NCBI GenBank assembly: GCA_951812995.1
Contig: CATOTD010000001.1
Coordinates: 62,001 to 126,000 of the forward strand
Source of the DNA: an uncultured Gammaproteobacteria bacterium
GTDB taxonomy: Bacteria > Pseudomonadota > Gammaproteobacteria > Eutrophobiales > Eutrophobiaceae
Reading direction: 5' to 3'
Length of the DNA stretch: 64,000 nt
This document shows, in pieces, positions 50,592 through 61,760 of this stretch; position 1 is the stretch's first letter, and each line of letters opens with the position of its first letter. The notes under the pieces were generated by a model, which saw only the letters and a list, made by a program, of their open reading frames with translations, did no database searches and was not told the DNA's origin. A program made the translations under genes and the position numbers.

Positions 50592-53042
50592 TTAGGTATA
50601 ACGAGCGGTCGTGGGCCATTGATCTAATTGGCCATATCAAATCTGTGGTATCCGCACAGAATCGTGCCATCAAAGATGCTGGTGGTGAACAAACAATCAT
50701 AACAGACGGGGGGAGTTTATTCCCGGATGTGTTGCTGTTTGGAGACCGTTCCCTTGCCCTTATCTTGCAAGGGTGGGAATTGAAAATGCCAGATACGAGC
50801 ATTGACGACCACGAGTTCCAACACAACGCGACACAGAAGGCAATCGCCTTGGGGCTGGATAGCTTTGTTTTGTGGAATGTTTCTTATGCTCACTTGTATA
50901 TTAAACAAGGTGATAAATACACCTGCCGGAAAAAATGGGATACTCTTGCTCATATCAAGAGCCGCAATAGTGTTTCCAGCAACAGAGCGCAATGGGGAGC
51001 CCTTGCCACAGAAATCATCAATTATGTGAATGACCTATTCGACCGAAAGTCATTGGAAGGTAGGCAGTTCGTTGAAGCCTACAAAAGCGGCGGCATTACT
51101 TCTCTTATCATGGAAAACACGGACGATGTAGCCAATGCATTGGAAGCAGAGGCTCGGCGGAATTCCAATCTAGGGGCAGAAATAACACTGTGGTGGAAGC
51201 GGCATAAATCCGAATACGGCGGCGGCGATGACCTATATAAAAAACTAGCACAGTCCAATATTGCCAACTGGATTGGCAAATTCTTGTTCGCACATATCCT
51301 GCAAGGACGGGATAGCCGAGCGCAGGCCGTCACCCAGATAGGGGACATCACTACGCCGCTTGAGGCGCTGAAGATATTCGAACGCCTGTCACAGGATTGC
51401 AATTTCTGGACGATCTTTTTTGGCAATATCGATCTTGTTGTCATGCCGGAACAAGCATGGAAACAGATGCGGCAACTGAACAAGCTGCTTACGGACCTAA
51501 GAATTGGCGCAATTGAGCAAAGCCAGTTTTCCAGGATTCTTGAGGCCACGGTTGAAGTAGCGGTTCGCAAGTTGCGTGGACAATACCCAACCCCGCCAAC
51601 TCTGGCAAACCTTCTGGTACAGCTATGCGTGGATAACATTGAAGATGACAGGGTGCTTGACCCGTGTTGCGGTAGCGGGACTATTCCGCGCGCCGCACTG
51701 GAGCAGAAATTAGCCGCTGGCGTTGCTTCGGAACAAGCATCATCATCCGTATTTGCAGGAGATGAAGACTCACAGGCTATTCAGATTGCCGCCTTTGCAA
51801 TGACAAAGCCAGACCTGATGAACATCCCCTTGCGTCTGTTTCGGCGGGATGCTTTTTCCCTCAAGCCTGATACCACATTAGAGTTTAGCGATCCTAGCAC
51901 TGGGCAACCGTTCACCGAGCAGGCCGGGCAATTCAATGCTATCACCAGCAATCTTCCCTTTGTTGCACAGGAGGGACGCACCCAATACGGTAACGCTATT
52001 ACACAGGTCACAGCATCTTTTGGGGCAGGTACTGGCAGGTTGCCGCAAACTGCTGATGTTGCGGCTTACTTGCCATTTGCATTGCGTTCGCTTTTGGTTG
52101 AAGGGGGAAAACTGGGAGTTATCATAACAAATTCGTGGCTTTCGACTACGTGGGGTGAAGCGTTCTTTGATCTCTTGGGGCGTTATTATCATTTGCGATT
52201 TGTTATCACATCTGACGCAGGCCGCTGGTTTCAAAACAGCACCGTTGTGACGAATATTCTTGTTATGGAGAAGAAGAACAACTTGGACGAAGCGGATAAG
52301 CTGATTAATTTTGTGGTTCTTACCCGCCCGTTGGAAGAATTGTCTGATATTGCAGACATCAACCTAACTGCCTCACAAATCCGGCTTGCAAATCAGCATG
52401 ATGATACGATGACCATTCGCAGCGTGGCGCGAGACAGCATCCAACAGTTCCGGTCCTACGGATTAGGTGGCAATGCTCAGTTTGTGGATTGCAATTGGGT
52501 GCTAGACTTTCCCCTTGTGCCGGTTAAGTCACTGTTCCAAATCCGGCGTGGTGCGCGCAGAGGGTGGGACAGATTGTTCTATCCAGAAGCAGGTCACGAC
52601 ATCGAGGTAGCCTACATCCGCCCTGTTCTGAAAAACCCAAAAGAAATAAGTCGCTACACAACCACCACAGGTAGCGATGCTTTTAGTTGTTCCCTTAAGC
52701 ATTGCGGAACTGGAACAGGCTGGTCATACTGGTGCGTTAAACTGGATACGCACGTTTTGAAAATGCCACAAACGAAACAGGCACCACCCTCACCCAAACA
52801 TTGGCCCGCAGGGGACTACATTGGTATGAGATGGGAACGGACGCGCTTGCCGATCTGGTCATGCCACTGAATTTCGGTAACAGGCTGTTTGTGTCTCGTA
52901 TGGTGCCCGCCGCCTTTGCTAATCAACGTCTCATTTGTTTCAATGCCAAGGATGGAGTTGATCTTGATCTGTGCCATGCCTTACTGAACTGTGCCATTAG
53001 TCTGTTTATGATTGAAGGGATGGGCTTTGGGCGTGGACAAGG

Positions 53043-54276
53043 GAGCTATTGTCAAAAGTAGTGTCTGACAATTTGATCATGCGGCGGCCTTGTCGTCCTC
53101 AGTGACCTCGATTCCATCTTTAAGCTTCACGCCTTTAATCACCTTTGCCAGGTGTCTGAAGCCTCTCAATTTGCGCCAGGAATCTTCTGCGCATAATCCC
53201 ATCTTGCAGACCATCGTCAACATCGCATTGCGCGTGACACAACCTTTGGCTTGGCGTGTTCCATGCCGGATCGTCGCAAAACTCGACTCAATGACATTGG
53301 TTGTCCTGATATGGGTCCAGTGTTCCGCTGGAAAGTCATAAAATGCCAGCAACGCGTCACGGTCTTTCGATAAGCATTCCACCGCCTCGGGGTACTTTGC
53401 ACCGAAACGTTCCTCAAAATTATCGAACGCCTTTGCTGCATCAGCTCGATCTTCTGCCATCCAGATATCATGCAGACCCTGCTTCGCTTTCTCCTGGACA
53501 GACTTCGGCAGATAGTTCAACACATTGCCGGTCTTGTGCATCCAGCAACGTTGAACATCCGTCTCTGGATACACTTCCTCCACTGCGGCCCGGAAGCCCG
53601 GGGCGCCGTCTCCAATTGCCAACTTCGGGGGTTGGTCCAGACCCCGTTGTTTCAGGGACAGCAACACCTCGCGCCTGCTCTGTTTTGACTGCCTGACACC
53701 ATCTTCGATTGCCAGGAAGTGCTTGTGACCCCGGCTGTTCACGCCGATGATAACCAGGCAGCACAATCGGCCATCGTCGCCTCTGAGACCACTGTAGATG
53801 CCATCCGCCCGGATATGGACCCATTCATCAGACACCGCTCGAGTACACCATTGCTTGTATTCAGCTTCCCATTGCCGCTTCAAACGCCCCGCGACATTGG
53901 CCGGCAGCCCTTTAGCCTCGGGTCCGACAATAGCTTCCGGTGCGCTCTGCATCCGGCCACTCGAAACACCCTTCAAATAAAGCCAGGGGATCGCCGCGTC
54001 CAGCGTCGCCGTTCGCCGGATGCAGGGCGGTACAACCAGGGATTGAAAACATTCCGGCGTACCTTCACGGCTACGGATCTTCGGCACCTCGACGCTGACC
54101 TTGCCAACCCCTGTAATCACCTCTCGTTCGCGATGATGGCCACTGCGGACAACGCGCTGTCGTCCGTCAGCCGTTTTGTGACCATCAAACTTTGTCATCA
54201 ACTCATCCGGCTCTGCCTGGATCGCTTCGGCGATTAACTGCTTCGCACCCGGTCTGAGTAGTTCTGTCAGTGGATC
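53043..54276 (-). mobile_element. IS256-1 copy E, 5'-truncated
   Basis: Right terminal repeat GAGCTATTGTCAAAAG at 53043. The transposase frame is unbroken from DPLTELLRPGAKQLIAEAIQ (54276) to TGA 53077 and keeps all three catalytic motifs (IRADGIYSGLR, LAIGDGAPGFR, TTNVIESSFATIRH), but the first 15 or so codons and left end are replaced by IS5-A g. Several substitutions set it apart from the other copies. Confidence 0.88.
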
Positions 54277-54544
54277 ATGGATTTACCAAAGTCAGATTCA
54301 AAGGGCCAGGCAAGAATGCGAACCACCTGTTTGCCCACTGTGCCCTGATTAATCTTATGCTATCAAAGAAACAATTATTACGGCTATCAGTGGCTTAGTA
54401 CGCCTGGAATAGGGGCGATAGCTGAAACCAGTAGGCCGGGACAAGAGAAATGAAAGAGAGTAATGAGCAAGACGTTCAATGCTCGCTACTATCGAGCACA
54501 GTGATGCCCACTTGCTTGAAAATCCTTAATTAATCAGATGTTCC
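54277..54544 (+). mobile_element. IS5-A fragment g (right end only)
   Basis: Starts at YGFTKVRFKGPGKNANHLFA, about 40 residues of transposase end, and runs to the right terminal repeat at 54544; the next bases are CTAA. The left part was lost at the border with IS256-1 E. Confidence 0.9.
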
Positions 54545-54586
54545 CTAAATGTTGGGCAACGAAAAACTAATCATAGGAGAATCATA

Positions 54587-54868
54587 GTGGCGACAGTAGT
54601 AGAACTTCGAAATGCAATCGCTGAGTATTGCGATAAATACAGGAAAGTTGATCTGCCGGAGTTGGAGAAGAGTCAAATCTATAGTCTCGATAAAACCAAA
54701 GTAATTGAGGGACTTAATGCTGAGCTATTTTGGCCAGATACTTGGCCACATAGCAACAGGAACGGGATATATGCAATTTTTAGCCAGTAGCAATTACTCT
54801 ATATCGGCAAGGCCTCATTGCGGGGATTAGGCTGTCGACTAAGTTCGTATTTCCGATACGACAAAGCT
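54587..54868 (+). pseudogene. GIY-YIG nuclease-like protein, N-terminal remnant
   Basis: GTG 54587 follows AGGAGAATC and starts MATVVELRNAIAEYCDKYRK. A TAG at 54788 (Gln expected) interrupts NGIYAIFSQ-*-QLLYIGKASLRGLG, whose GIY...YIG pair is the signature of GIY-YIG nucleases. IS5-B copy 6 cuts it after SSYFRYDK. The remainder is not found on the other side. GTTGGGC at 54551-54557 fits an attC core, so it may have been a cassette gene. Confidence 0.65.
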
Positions 54869-56125
54869 GGAGACCTCGAACAACGCTGATTCTGGATGGA
54901 TTTTGACGCGAGCACCAGTCGTTGTCACCCGCATAGTGGGTGTGAAGGTCAAGATCGGTGGTATTTGAGGCTGTGTTGCGCTGTTTGGGTCTGCCAGGGC
55001 GGGTATTTCCGGAATTTGGGCGGAGTCAGGCTGTGGCCTGTCGTCGCTCGTGGAAAATCAGACGGCGGAAGTTGTAGCTCAGGTTGGCCATGGTCATGCG
55101 GGCCTTCGCACGGGTTTGGCCGATTGAGCGGATGGTCAGAGCCATGGGCCCTTTCTCGTAGCCGAACACAGGCGCGGATGGCAGAGCGTGTCGCGTTGCC
55201 CCGGCGAATATGCCTGGCTATGGGTTTTCCGCGCGGTTTCTTGCGGTGAATGTGTGAACGGTACCTGGTATCGGCCCAAACCGCCTTCGAGCTGTTTGTC
55301 TCGTCCAGAACCGAGGAGCGTTCATGCCCGTCGTAGCGAGCCGCATTCGTGCCAGTCTCACCCCGGATGAAGCGCCATTTGCGGTCAATGGACACGTGGT
55401 TCTTGTACCCAAAGTGCGGAACCGAAATATCGACAAGACCAGTATCCTCCTCACCCTCCTTGGTCGTTTTGGCCTTTGAATACTTGACCGTCCAACGCGC
55501 ATCGGTGTCTTTCTGCGTTGCCTTGGACAGATCATCGGGCCAGATGTCAGATGCGGCCTCACCTGCCTTGGCGCGCGCTTTCTCTTCTTTCGTCATTCGC
55601 TGGCGCGGGGCAAAGACCAACGTGGCATCCACAATCTGACCGCCGGTGGGTTTGTATCCCCGCGCGCAGAGCTGAGCTTCAAACGCGGCAAACAGGGCCT
55701 TGAAGACACCCGCTTGGGTCAGCTTCTCTCTGAAAAGCCAGATCGTCTTCTGATCAGGTGTCGGCTCCCCGATTTGAAATCCCAGGAACCGTAGCCAACT
55801 GAAACGGTCACGAATGAGAAACTCCATCCGCTCATCGCTCAGATTGTGCATCGAGGCCAACACCAGCACCTTGAACATCACAACGGCATCATAGGGCGGG
55901 CGACCACCTTTGGGACGTTCCCCATAGCCAAGTGCTACCACCAAAACGGGACGGAGCGCTTCGAAATTCACATGACAGTCCAGAGCTTCAAGCGGATATC
56001 CCATCGCCGAAAGCCGCGCCAAATGATCCGTCAAATCAAACAATCCAGGTGCGTGCATAAACAAAATCCTCCCACATCAAGTGAATCAGATCGTACCACA
56101 AAATGTACGGTTTTTAGAGGCTTCC
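54869..56125 (-). mobile_element. IS5-B copy 6, defective
   Basis: Flanked by AGCT (54865-54868) and AGTT (56126-56129), with unrelated genes on the two sides, so recombination is likely. 1257 bp, 42 bp shorter than copy 2. Transposase from ATG 56058 to 55026 lacks 14 codons (SARNEAWLKAQG region) and has the family 11-base deletion. Confidence 0.9.
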
Positions 56126-56468
56126 AGTTGGATACTGAACAAGCAAACCAAATCAAGGCAGCCTTTGCCCCTTTGATGAGACGTGACTTGCAGCAGGTAG
56201 CCGATGAGTTGGAAAAAAACGACCGCAAGCATTTTGATGCAACCGTTATCAGGGCTTTTGGCCTGAGTGTCACACGAGATCAGGTCTATGACAGCCTTGT
56301 CCGCCTTGTTGAAATCAGACAAACAGCAGTCGAAGTATTTGACTGATATATCACGGGAGCATTGGTAGAAAAAAGGTATCTGACGCATCCTTCTCAACTT
56401 GCGCCCAATATCCTGTAAAATAATGTATTTGGGTGGTTTTGTACCTTAACAACAAGGGTAACTAAACA

Positions 56469-56623
56469 ATGATCACACAAAAGCAATTTGCTAAAACAGT
56501 TAAGAAAATAGCATCCTACAAACCTAAAAAGGCTTATCGAATGCCAAACAACCCCCACTGAAAAAAGAGCTAGAGCGGAGGTTTAAGCTAATAAACGGTA
56601 AAGTTATTGAAAACACAGATTAA
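56469..56623 (+). pseudogene. Small gene with a C-run frameshift
   Basis: ATG 56469 reads MITQKQFAKTVKKIASYKPK KAYRMPNNP, then stops at 56559; one base shift in a run of five C gives PPLKKELERRFKLINGKVIE to TAA 56623. About 51 residues in total. The second half resembles the 4590-4748 product. The stop TAA is part of the TTAA target of IS5-A f. Confidence 0.45.
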
Positions 56624-57797
56624 GAAACCTCTGATTAATGCCATAATATGCGATAATACCGCAATGTTTTAAGTGGAGGGTGAAAAGATGCAACAAAAAA
56701 GCCTGGCAGTATCTGGATTCGAGAAATACCGCAAGCAGACACGCAAAGAGATATTTCTCGAAGAGATGAATCAGCTCATTCCCTGGCAAGCGCTGACTGC
56801 AGTAATTGAGCCTCATTACCCCAACCCCCGGGGTGCTGGTCGCCGTCCGGTGGGCATGGAACGCATGCTGAGAATCTACTTCCTGCAACACTGGTTTGCC
56901 TTATCTGATCCTGCCACAGAAGCGGCTTTATATGACACACCTGCCATGCGGTGTTTTGCCCAGATAGACTTAGGTCAGGAACCCGTGCCAGATGCAAGCA
57001 CCCGCTGTCAATGCCGTCATCTACTGGAGGAGAACAAGCTCGGAGTTGCCCTGTTTGATGCTGTTGCCGTCTATCTGGAAGCAAACGGCATGCAAAGTAT
57101 CCAAAGGCACTATTGTTGATGCGACCCTCATCAATGCGCCTACCGCCACCAAGAACAAAAGCAACACCCGTGACCCTGATAGGCATCAGACCAAACAAGG
57201 CAAGCCATGGTACTTTGGCATGAAGGCACACATCGGTGTGGATAGCAAAACCAAACTGATACACTCTGTTGTTGCCACACCAGCCAATGTCCACGACTCA
57301 CAGGTACTTGGAGACCTACTGCATGGAGAAGAGACCCGTCTTTGGGGAGATAGTGCCTATGCGGGTCAGCAATCCGTACTCAAGGATAATGACCCCAAGG
57401 TAAAAGACTACACCCAGGTCAAAGGTTCACGTCACCGCAAACTGACCGAACAGGACAAGGCTAAAAACCGGCACAAATCCAAAGTCCGTGCCAAGGTTGA
57501 GCATGTCTTTCATATCATGCAGCGACAATATGGATTTACCAAAGTCAGATTCAAAGGGCCAGGCAAGAATGCGAACCACCTGTTTGCCCACTGTGCCCTG
57601 ATTAATCTTATGCTATCAAAGAAACAATTATTACGGCTATCAGTGGCTTAGTACGCCTGGAATAGGGGCGATAGCTGAAAACAGTAGGCCGGGACAAGAG
57701 AAATGAAAGAGAGTAATGAGCAAGACGTTCAATGCTCGCTACTATCGAGCACAGTGATGCCCACTTGCTTGAAAATCCTTAATTGATCAGATGTTCC
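56624..57797 (+). mobile_element. IS5-A copy f
   Basis: Flanked by TTAA on both sides (56620-56623 and 57798-57801); 1174 bp. Transposase from ATG 56688 keeps the 5 bases lost elsewhere, but one extra A after ATGC at about 57095 shifts the frame (NGMQSIQRHYC). The remainder reads correctly from VSKGTIVDATLINAP to TAG 57651. Confidence 0.92.
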
Positions 57798-57858
57798 TTA
57801 AATCATATCTTGTGGCATTAAGTATATAATTCCTCAAAAAAGATGAACAGAAAATTAA

Positions 57859-58869
<1,011 letters not shown>

Positions 58870-59994
58870 GTGAGCGACGAACGCAAGAAAATAAAAGACG
58901 CGCACCGCTGGATTATCAAGATTGGTAGTGCATTGCTTACCAATAATGGCTGCGGTCTTAAACACGAATTGCTCGATAACTGGGTACAACAGATTGTTGC
59001 GCTCAATAAACGTGGCATTGAGGTTGTCATCGTGTCATCAGGTGCGGTTGCCGAAGGTATTGCCCGCTTAGGCTGGAAATCTCGACCTAATGTCATCCAT
59101 GAATTACAAGCCGCCGCCGCTGTAGGGCAGATGGGATTGATACAGGCCTATGAAGCCTGTTTCCGAAAATACGGCAAACACACGGCACAGATATTGCTAA
59201 CGCATGATGATATTGCCAATCGCGCCCGTTATTTAAATGCGCGTACCAGTTTAAAGACTTTGCTCAAGTTGGGTGTCGCGGCCATTGTCAATGAGAATGA
59301 CTCGGTCGCGACAGACGAAATTCGTTTCGGTGATAACGACACGCTAGCGGGCTTGGTAGCCAATTTGATCGATGCAGAATTACTTGTTTTATTGACTGAT
59401 CAGGAAGGTCTATACACAGCGGATCCGAAAAAAAACAGTGCGGCAAAATTAATTGAACAAGCGGCTGTCACTGATACATCCTTAGCAGATTATGCGGGTG
59501 CGGGCAGTGGTCTTGGTCGGGGTGGTATGCGGACTAAATTGAAAGCCGCCCTGATTGCTGCGAAATCGGGTACGCAAACGGTTATTGCTTCTGGCAGTAC
59601 CCGCGATATATTACGCAATATTGCAGATGGAGCGAACATAGGGACGCTGTTGACGACATCGACAGAACCAACGCAGGCGCGTAAGCGGTGGTTGGCTAAT
59701 CAGACGCATGTACAAGGTGCCCTGATACTCGATAACGGTGCCGTTGCCGCCATAGTGAAACATGGCAAGAGTCTACTGCCGGTTGGCATCAGCGCGGTTG
59801 AAGGTGAGTTTAAGCGTGGTGAAATTATTGCTTGTTTGGATCAAGCCAGGCAAGAGATCGCACGTGGATTGACAAACTATGATTCTGTAAAGGCCAGACT
59901 GGTGATGGGTAAATCGACCAAAGAGATTCAGATATTACTCGGTCAGCTTGATGAAGTGGCGTTGATACACAGGGATAATTTGATCCTGACGTAA
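58870..59994 (+). CDS. proB: Glutamate 5-kinase
   Basis: Phosphorylates glutamate in the first step of proline synthesis. The 374 residues start at GTG 58870, the codon after the obgE stop. The kinase domain shows WIIKIGSALLTNNG, VSSGAVAEG, AAAAVGQMGLIQAYE, VNENDSVATDEIRFGDNDTL and GSGLGRGGMRTKLKAA. A PUA domain occupies about 280-360. obgE-proB is a common gammaproteobacterial pair. Confidence 0.95.
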   Translation: MSDERKKIKDAHRWIIKIGSALLTNNGCGLKHELLDNWVQQIVALNKRGIEVVIVSSGAVAEGIARLGWKSRPNVIHELQAAAAVGQMGLIQAYEACFRKYGKHTAQILLTHDDIANRARYLNARTSLKTLLKLGVAAIVNENDSVATDEIRFGDNDTLAGLVANLIDAELLVLLTDQEGLYTADPKKNSAAKLIEQAAVTDTSLADYAGAGSGLGRGGMRTKLKAALIAAKSGTQTVIASGSTRDILRNIADGANIGTLLTTSTEPTQARKRWLANQTHVQGALILDNGAVAAIVKHGKSLLPVGISAVEGEFKRGEIIACLDQARQEIARGLTNYDSVKARLVMGKSTKEIQILLGQLDEVALIHRDNLILT

Positions 59995-60001
59995 TCACTG
60001 C

Positions 60002-60324
60002 GCGGTGTGCGGTTGGGTGTCGTCGGCTCGGGTCAAGCGTGGTCGGGCTGGGTTGGACGTGGGTCGGGTATCGTCGTCTACGACCAGTACAAGCGGCACC
60101 ACACTGACCAGCGATGCGCAGTGGCTTATCCGTCTCGCCTGCTGTCGTCTCGGGCTGGGTTGATCTGAGTCGAATCAGGTCAAGCGTGTTCGGGCTGGGT
60201 TGGACGTGGGTCGGGTTGAGCTGGGTCGGGCCGGGCGTGGTAGAGTCGAGTCAGGATGAAAAATGATCTTCAAGGAACGGGACTTTATTGTAATAAACCA
60301 GTACCACTTTAGGGCAAAGGTCTC
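60002..60324. repeat. Degenerate 5-bp repeat region with a 38-bp direct repeat
   Basis: The 60002-60255 part steps in units of five (TCGGG, CTGGG, TTGAT, CTGAG...). A 38-bp word beginning GTCAAGCGTG occurs at 60032-60069 and 60179-60216 with one mismatch. The region ends with CTTTAGGGCAAAGGTCTC (60307-60324), matching the end of the element at 12419-12706. No gene. Confidence 0.6.
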
Positions 60325-60547
60325 AACCTATGCTAGCGTTCAAACGATTGTCGCATTAATCAATGTGGTCGGCTCGAACGGGGGTCGCGGATGATATCCA
60401 CTCGCCAGACCACCTACGGTTTGCCTAACAAGCAGATCAAACGGAAAACATCTTATGCTAGGATATAAATTTTGGGAATTATATACTTGAATCCAATAGA
60501 TAACCCGTATAATCTACCATAAAGTGCGATCAAACGGAGGGTCATCA

Positions 60548-61308
60548 ATGAAAGACAATACCATATCCACATTTGAGTTATTTCACCAGTTTCCGGATGC
60601 TGAAGCCGCTAGATTGTATTTTGAGGGACAACGCTGGAGAGATTACATATCCTGTCCTCATTGTGGGGAATTTAAGCGTATTACCCCGCGCAAAGGAAAG
60701 CGGACAGGATATTACTTATGCCGGGACTGTAAGAGTGAGTTTACGGTGAGAACCGGCACCATCTTTGAACGTTCTCATGTTCCACTACATAAATGGCTAT
60801 ATGCTATTTACTTAACTGTCACCTCGCGCAAGGGCATATCTAGCTTGCAGTTATCTAAACAAATCGGAGTAACTCAAAAGACCGCCTGGTTTATGCAGGC
60901 CCGCATTCGTGAATCCTGTAACGATAATACAGATAATTTACTTTCTGGCATTGTTGAGATTGATGAGACCTATATCGGTGGGAAGGAACATAACAAACAC
61001 AAACACAAGAAAGTCCGCGCAGGCCGTGGCGTAGCTGGCAAGCAGGTAGTGGTCGGAATGCGTGAGCGCGGTGGCCGCACAAGGGCTAAGCCTATCCCAT
61101 CAACTGATATACCGACCCTGCACAAAGAGATTGGCTGTTCAGTGGAATATGGCATCATGCCAGCACTAAACACTTACATCGCTATGTGAACGAAGTGACT
61201 TTTAGACTGAATAACGGACCATGTAAGTTACCAACCAATCAACGTATAGAATCACTTATAAGCAACGCGATAGGTAAACGGATTACCTATCGCGAGGTGC
61301 TAGCATGA
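60548..61308 (+). pseudogene. IS1595-family transposase, core deleted
   Basis: ATG 60548 follows GGAGGG. It reads MKDNTISTFELFHQFPDAEA, a zinc ribbon (CPHCGEF...CRDCKSEF), QIGVTQKTAWFMQARI and VEIDETYIGGKEHNKHKHKK. After LHKEI at about 61126 a deletion has removed the second Asp and the Glu region and shifted the frame; the rest reads WHHASTKHLHRYVNEVTFRL to EVLA and TGA 61308. It overlaps ATG 61305 by GCATGA, the same junction style as in element B. Confidence 0.85.
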
Positions 61309-61348
61309 GCAAAGCAATGGAAATAGAATGCGGATATACAGGACGATA

Positions 61349-61668
61349 ATGAGAGCAGGTTACATCAAAGACTATATAAGTGGTGAAGAAGTAAAAGCTA
61401 CGCCAGAAGAAGTAGAAGCAGTACAAGTCTTTTCCGAAACACTTGTCGAAGATTACGGATACCCCAAAGAACAATTACAAACACGCCCACAGTGGCGTGT
61501 AAAAGTAAGGCCATCTGATACCAAAAAAGAGTATCCGCTTGATATTGCAGTATTCAACAAAGATAAAAAACCGATAAAAACCTTTTTATTGTCGTTGCGT
61601 GCAAACGAAAGACAAGAAAAGATGGTTTAACCCAAAATGGAGTGCAATTGAAAAATTGCATAAGGTAA
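61349..61668 (+). pseudogene. HsdR N-domain-like passenger, fragment
   Basis: ATG 61349 reads MRAGYIKDYISGEEVKATPE, EVEAVQVFSETLVEDYGYPK and DTKKEYPLDIAVFNKDKKP. After a one-base shift near 61585 it continues FIVVACKRKTRKDGLTQ. This matches the HSDR_N (type I restriction R subunit) pattern with D...(E/A)-C-K, in which the usual Glu of ECK reads Ala. Only the N-domain remains. A third frame, KRWFNPKWSAIEKLHKVTGE to TGA 61697, may be the tail of another passenger. Confidence 0.5.
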
Positions 61669-61760
61669 CAGGTGAGCATGGTGAGCTTGTTACTTGAAAA
61701 AACTAACAAATCATTGTGTTTGTATTTTGTAGTGAAGTTGGAGTCAAGTATATAATTCCC

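Larger units (their letters stand above)
50592..56346 (+). pseudogene. Type IIG restriction-modification enzyme, in pieces
   Basis: Piece 1 (50592-53042) lacks its start and reads YNERSWAIDLIGHIKSVVSA. A PD-(D/E)xK nuclease motif is visible: SLFPDVLLFGDRSLALILQG followed by WELK. An N6-adenine methyltransferase domain follows, with motif I DPCCGSGTIPRAAL, QYPTPPTLANLL before it, and motif IV as SNLPF (NPPF is usual). Frame changes occur near 52690-52750, then FGNRLFVSRMVPAAFANQRL and GMGFGRGQG up to IS256-1 E. Piece 2 (56126-56346) reads LDTEQANQIKAAFAPLMRRD and FDATVIRAFGL to TGA, the usual C-terminal tail of this family. The nuclease-methyltransferase fusion fits type IIG. The 3.1 kb between is IS DNA and a GIY-YIG remnant. 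Confidence 0.65.
48947..57835 (+). mobile_element. Large IS1595-bounded module carrying a type IIG R-M gene
   Basis: The left end GGGAATTATATACTT (48947-48961) and the right end AAGTATATAATTCCTC (57820-57835) match the two ends of element A at 60474-61760. Between them lie an IS1595 transposase start, a broken type IIG restriction-modification gene and a small gene; IS5-A e, IS256-1 E, IS5-A g, IS5-B 6 and IS5-A f are inserted. The transposase/R-M join passes through IS5-A e, whose flanks do not match, so a deletion occurred there. That the two ends once belonged to one element is inference. Confidence 0.5.
60474..61760 (+). mobile_element. IS1595-like element A with HsdR-type passenger
   Basis: Ends GGGAATTATATACTTGA (60474) and TCAAGTATATAATTCCC (61744-61760) are exact inverted copies. 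The 1287-bp unit has a transposase pseudogene followed by passenger sequence in the same direction. The 8-base flanks do not match. Confidence 0.8.
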
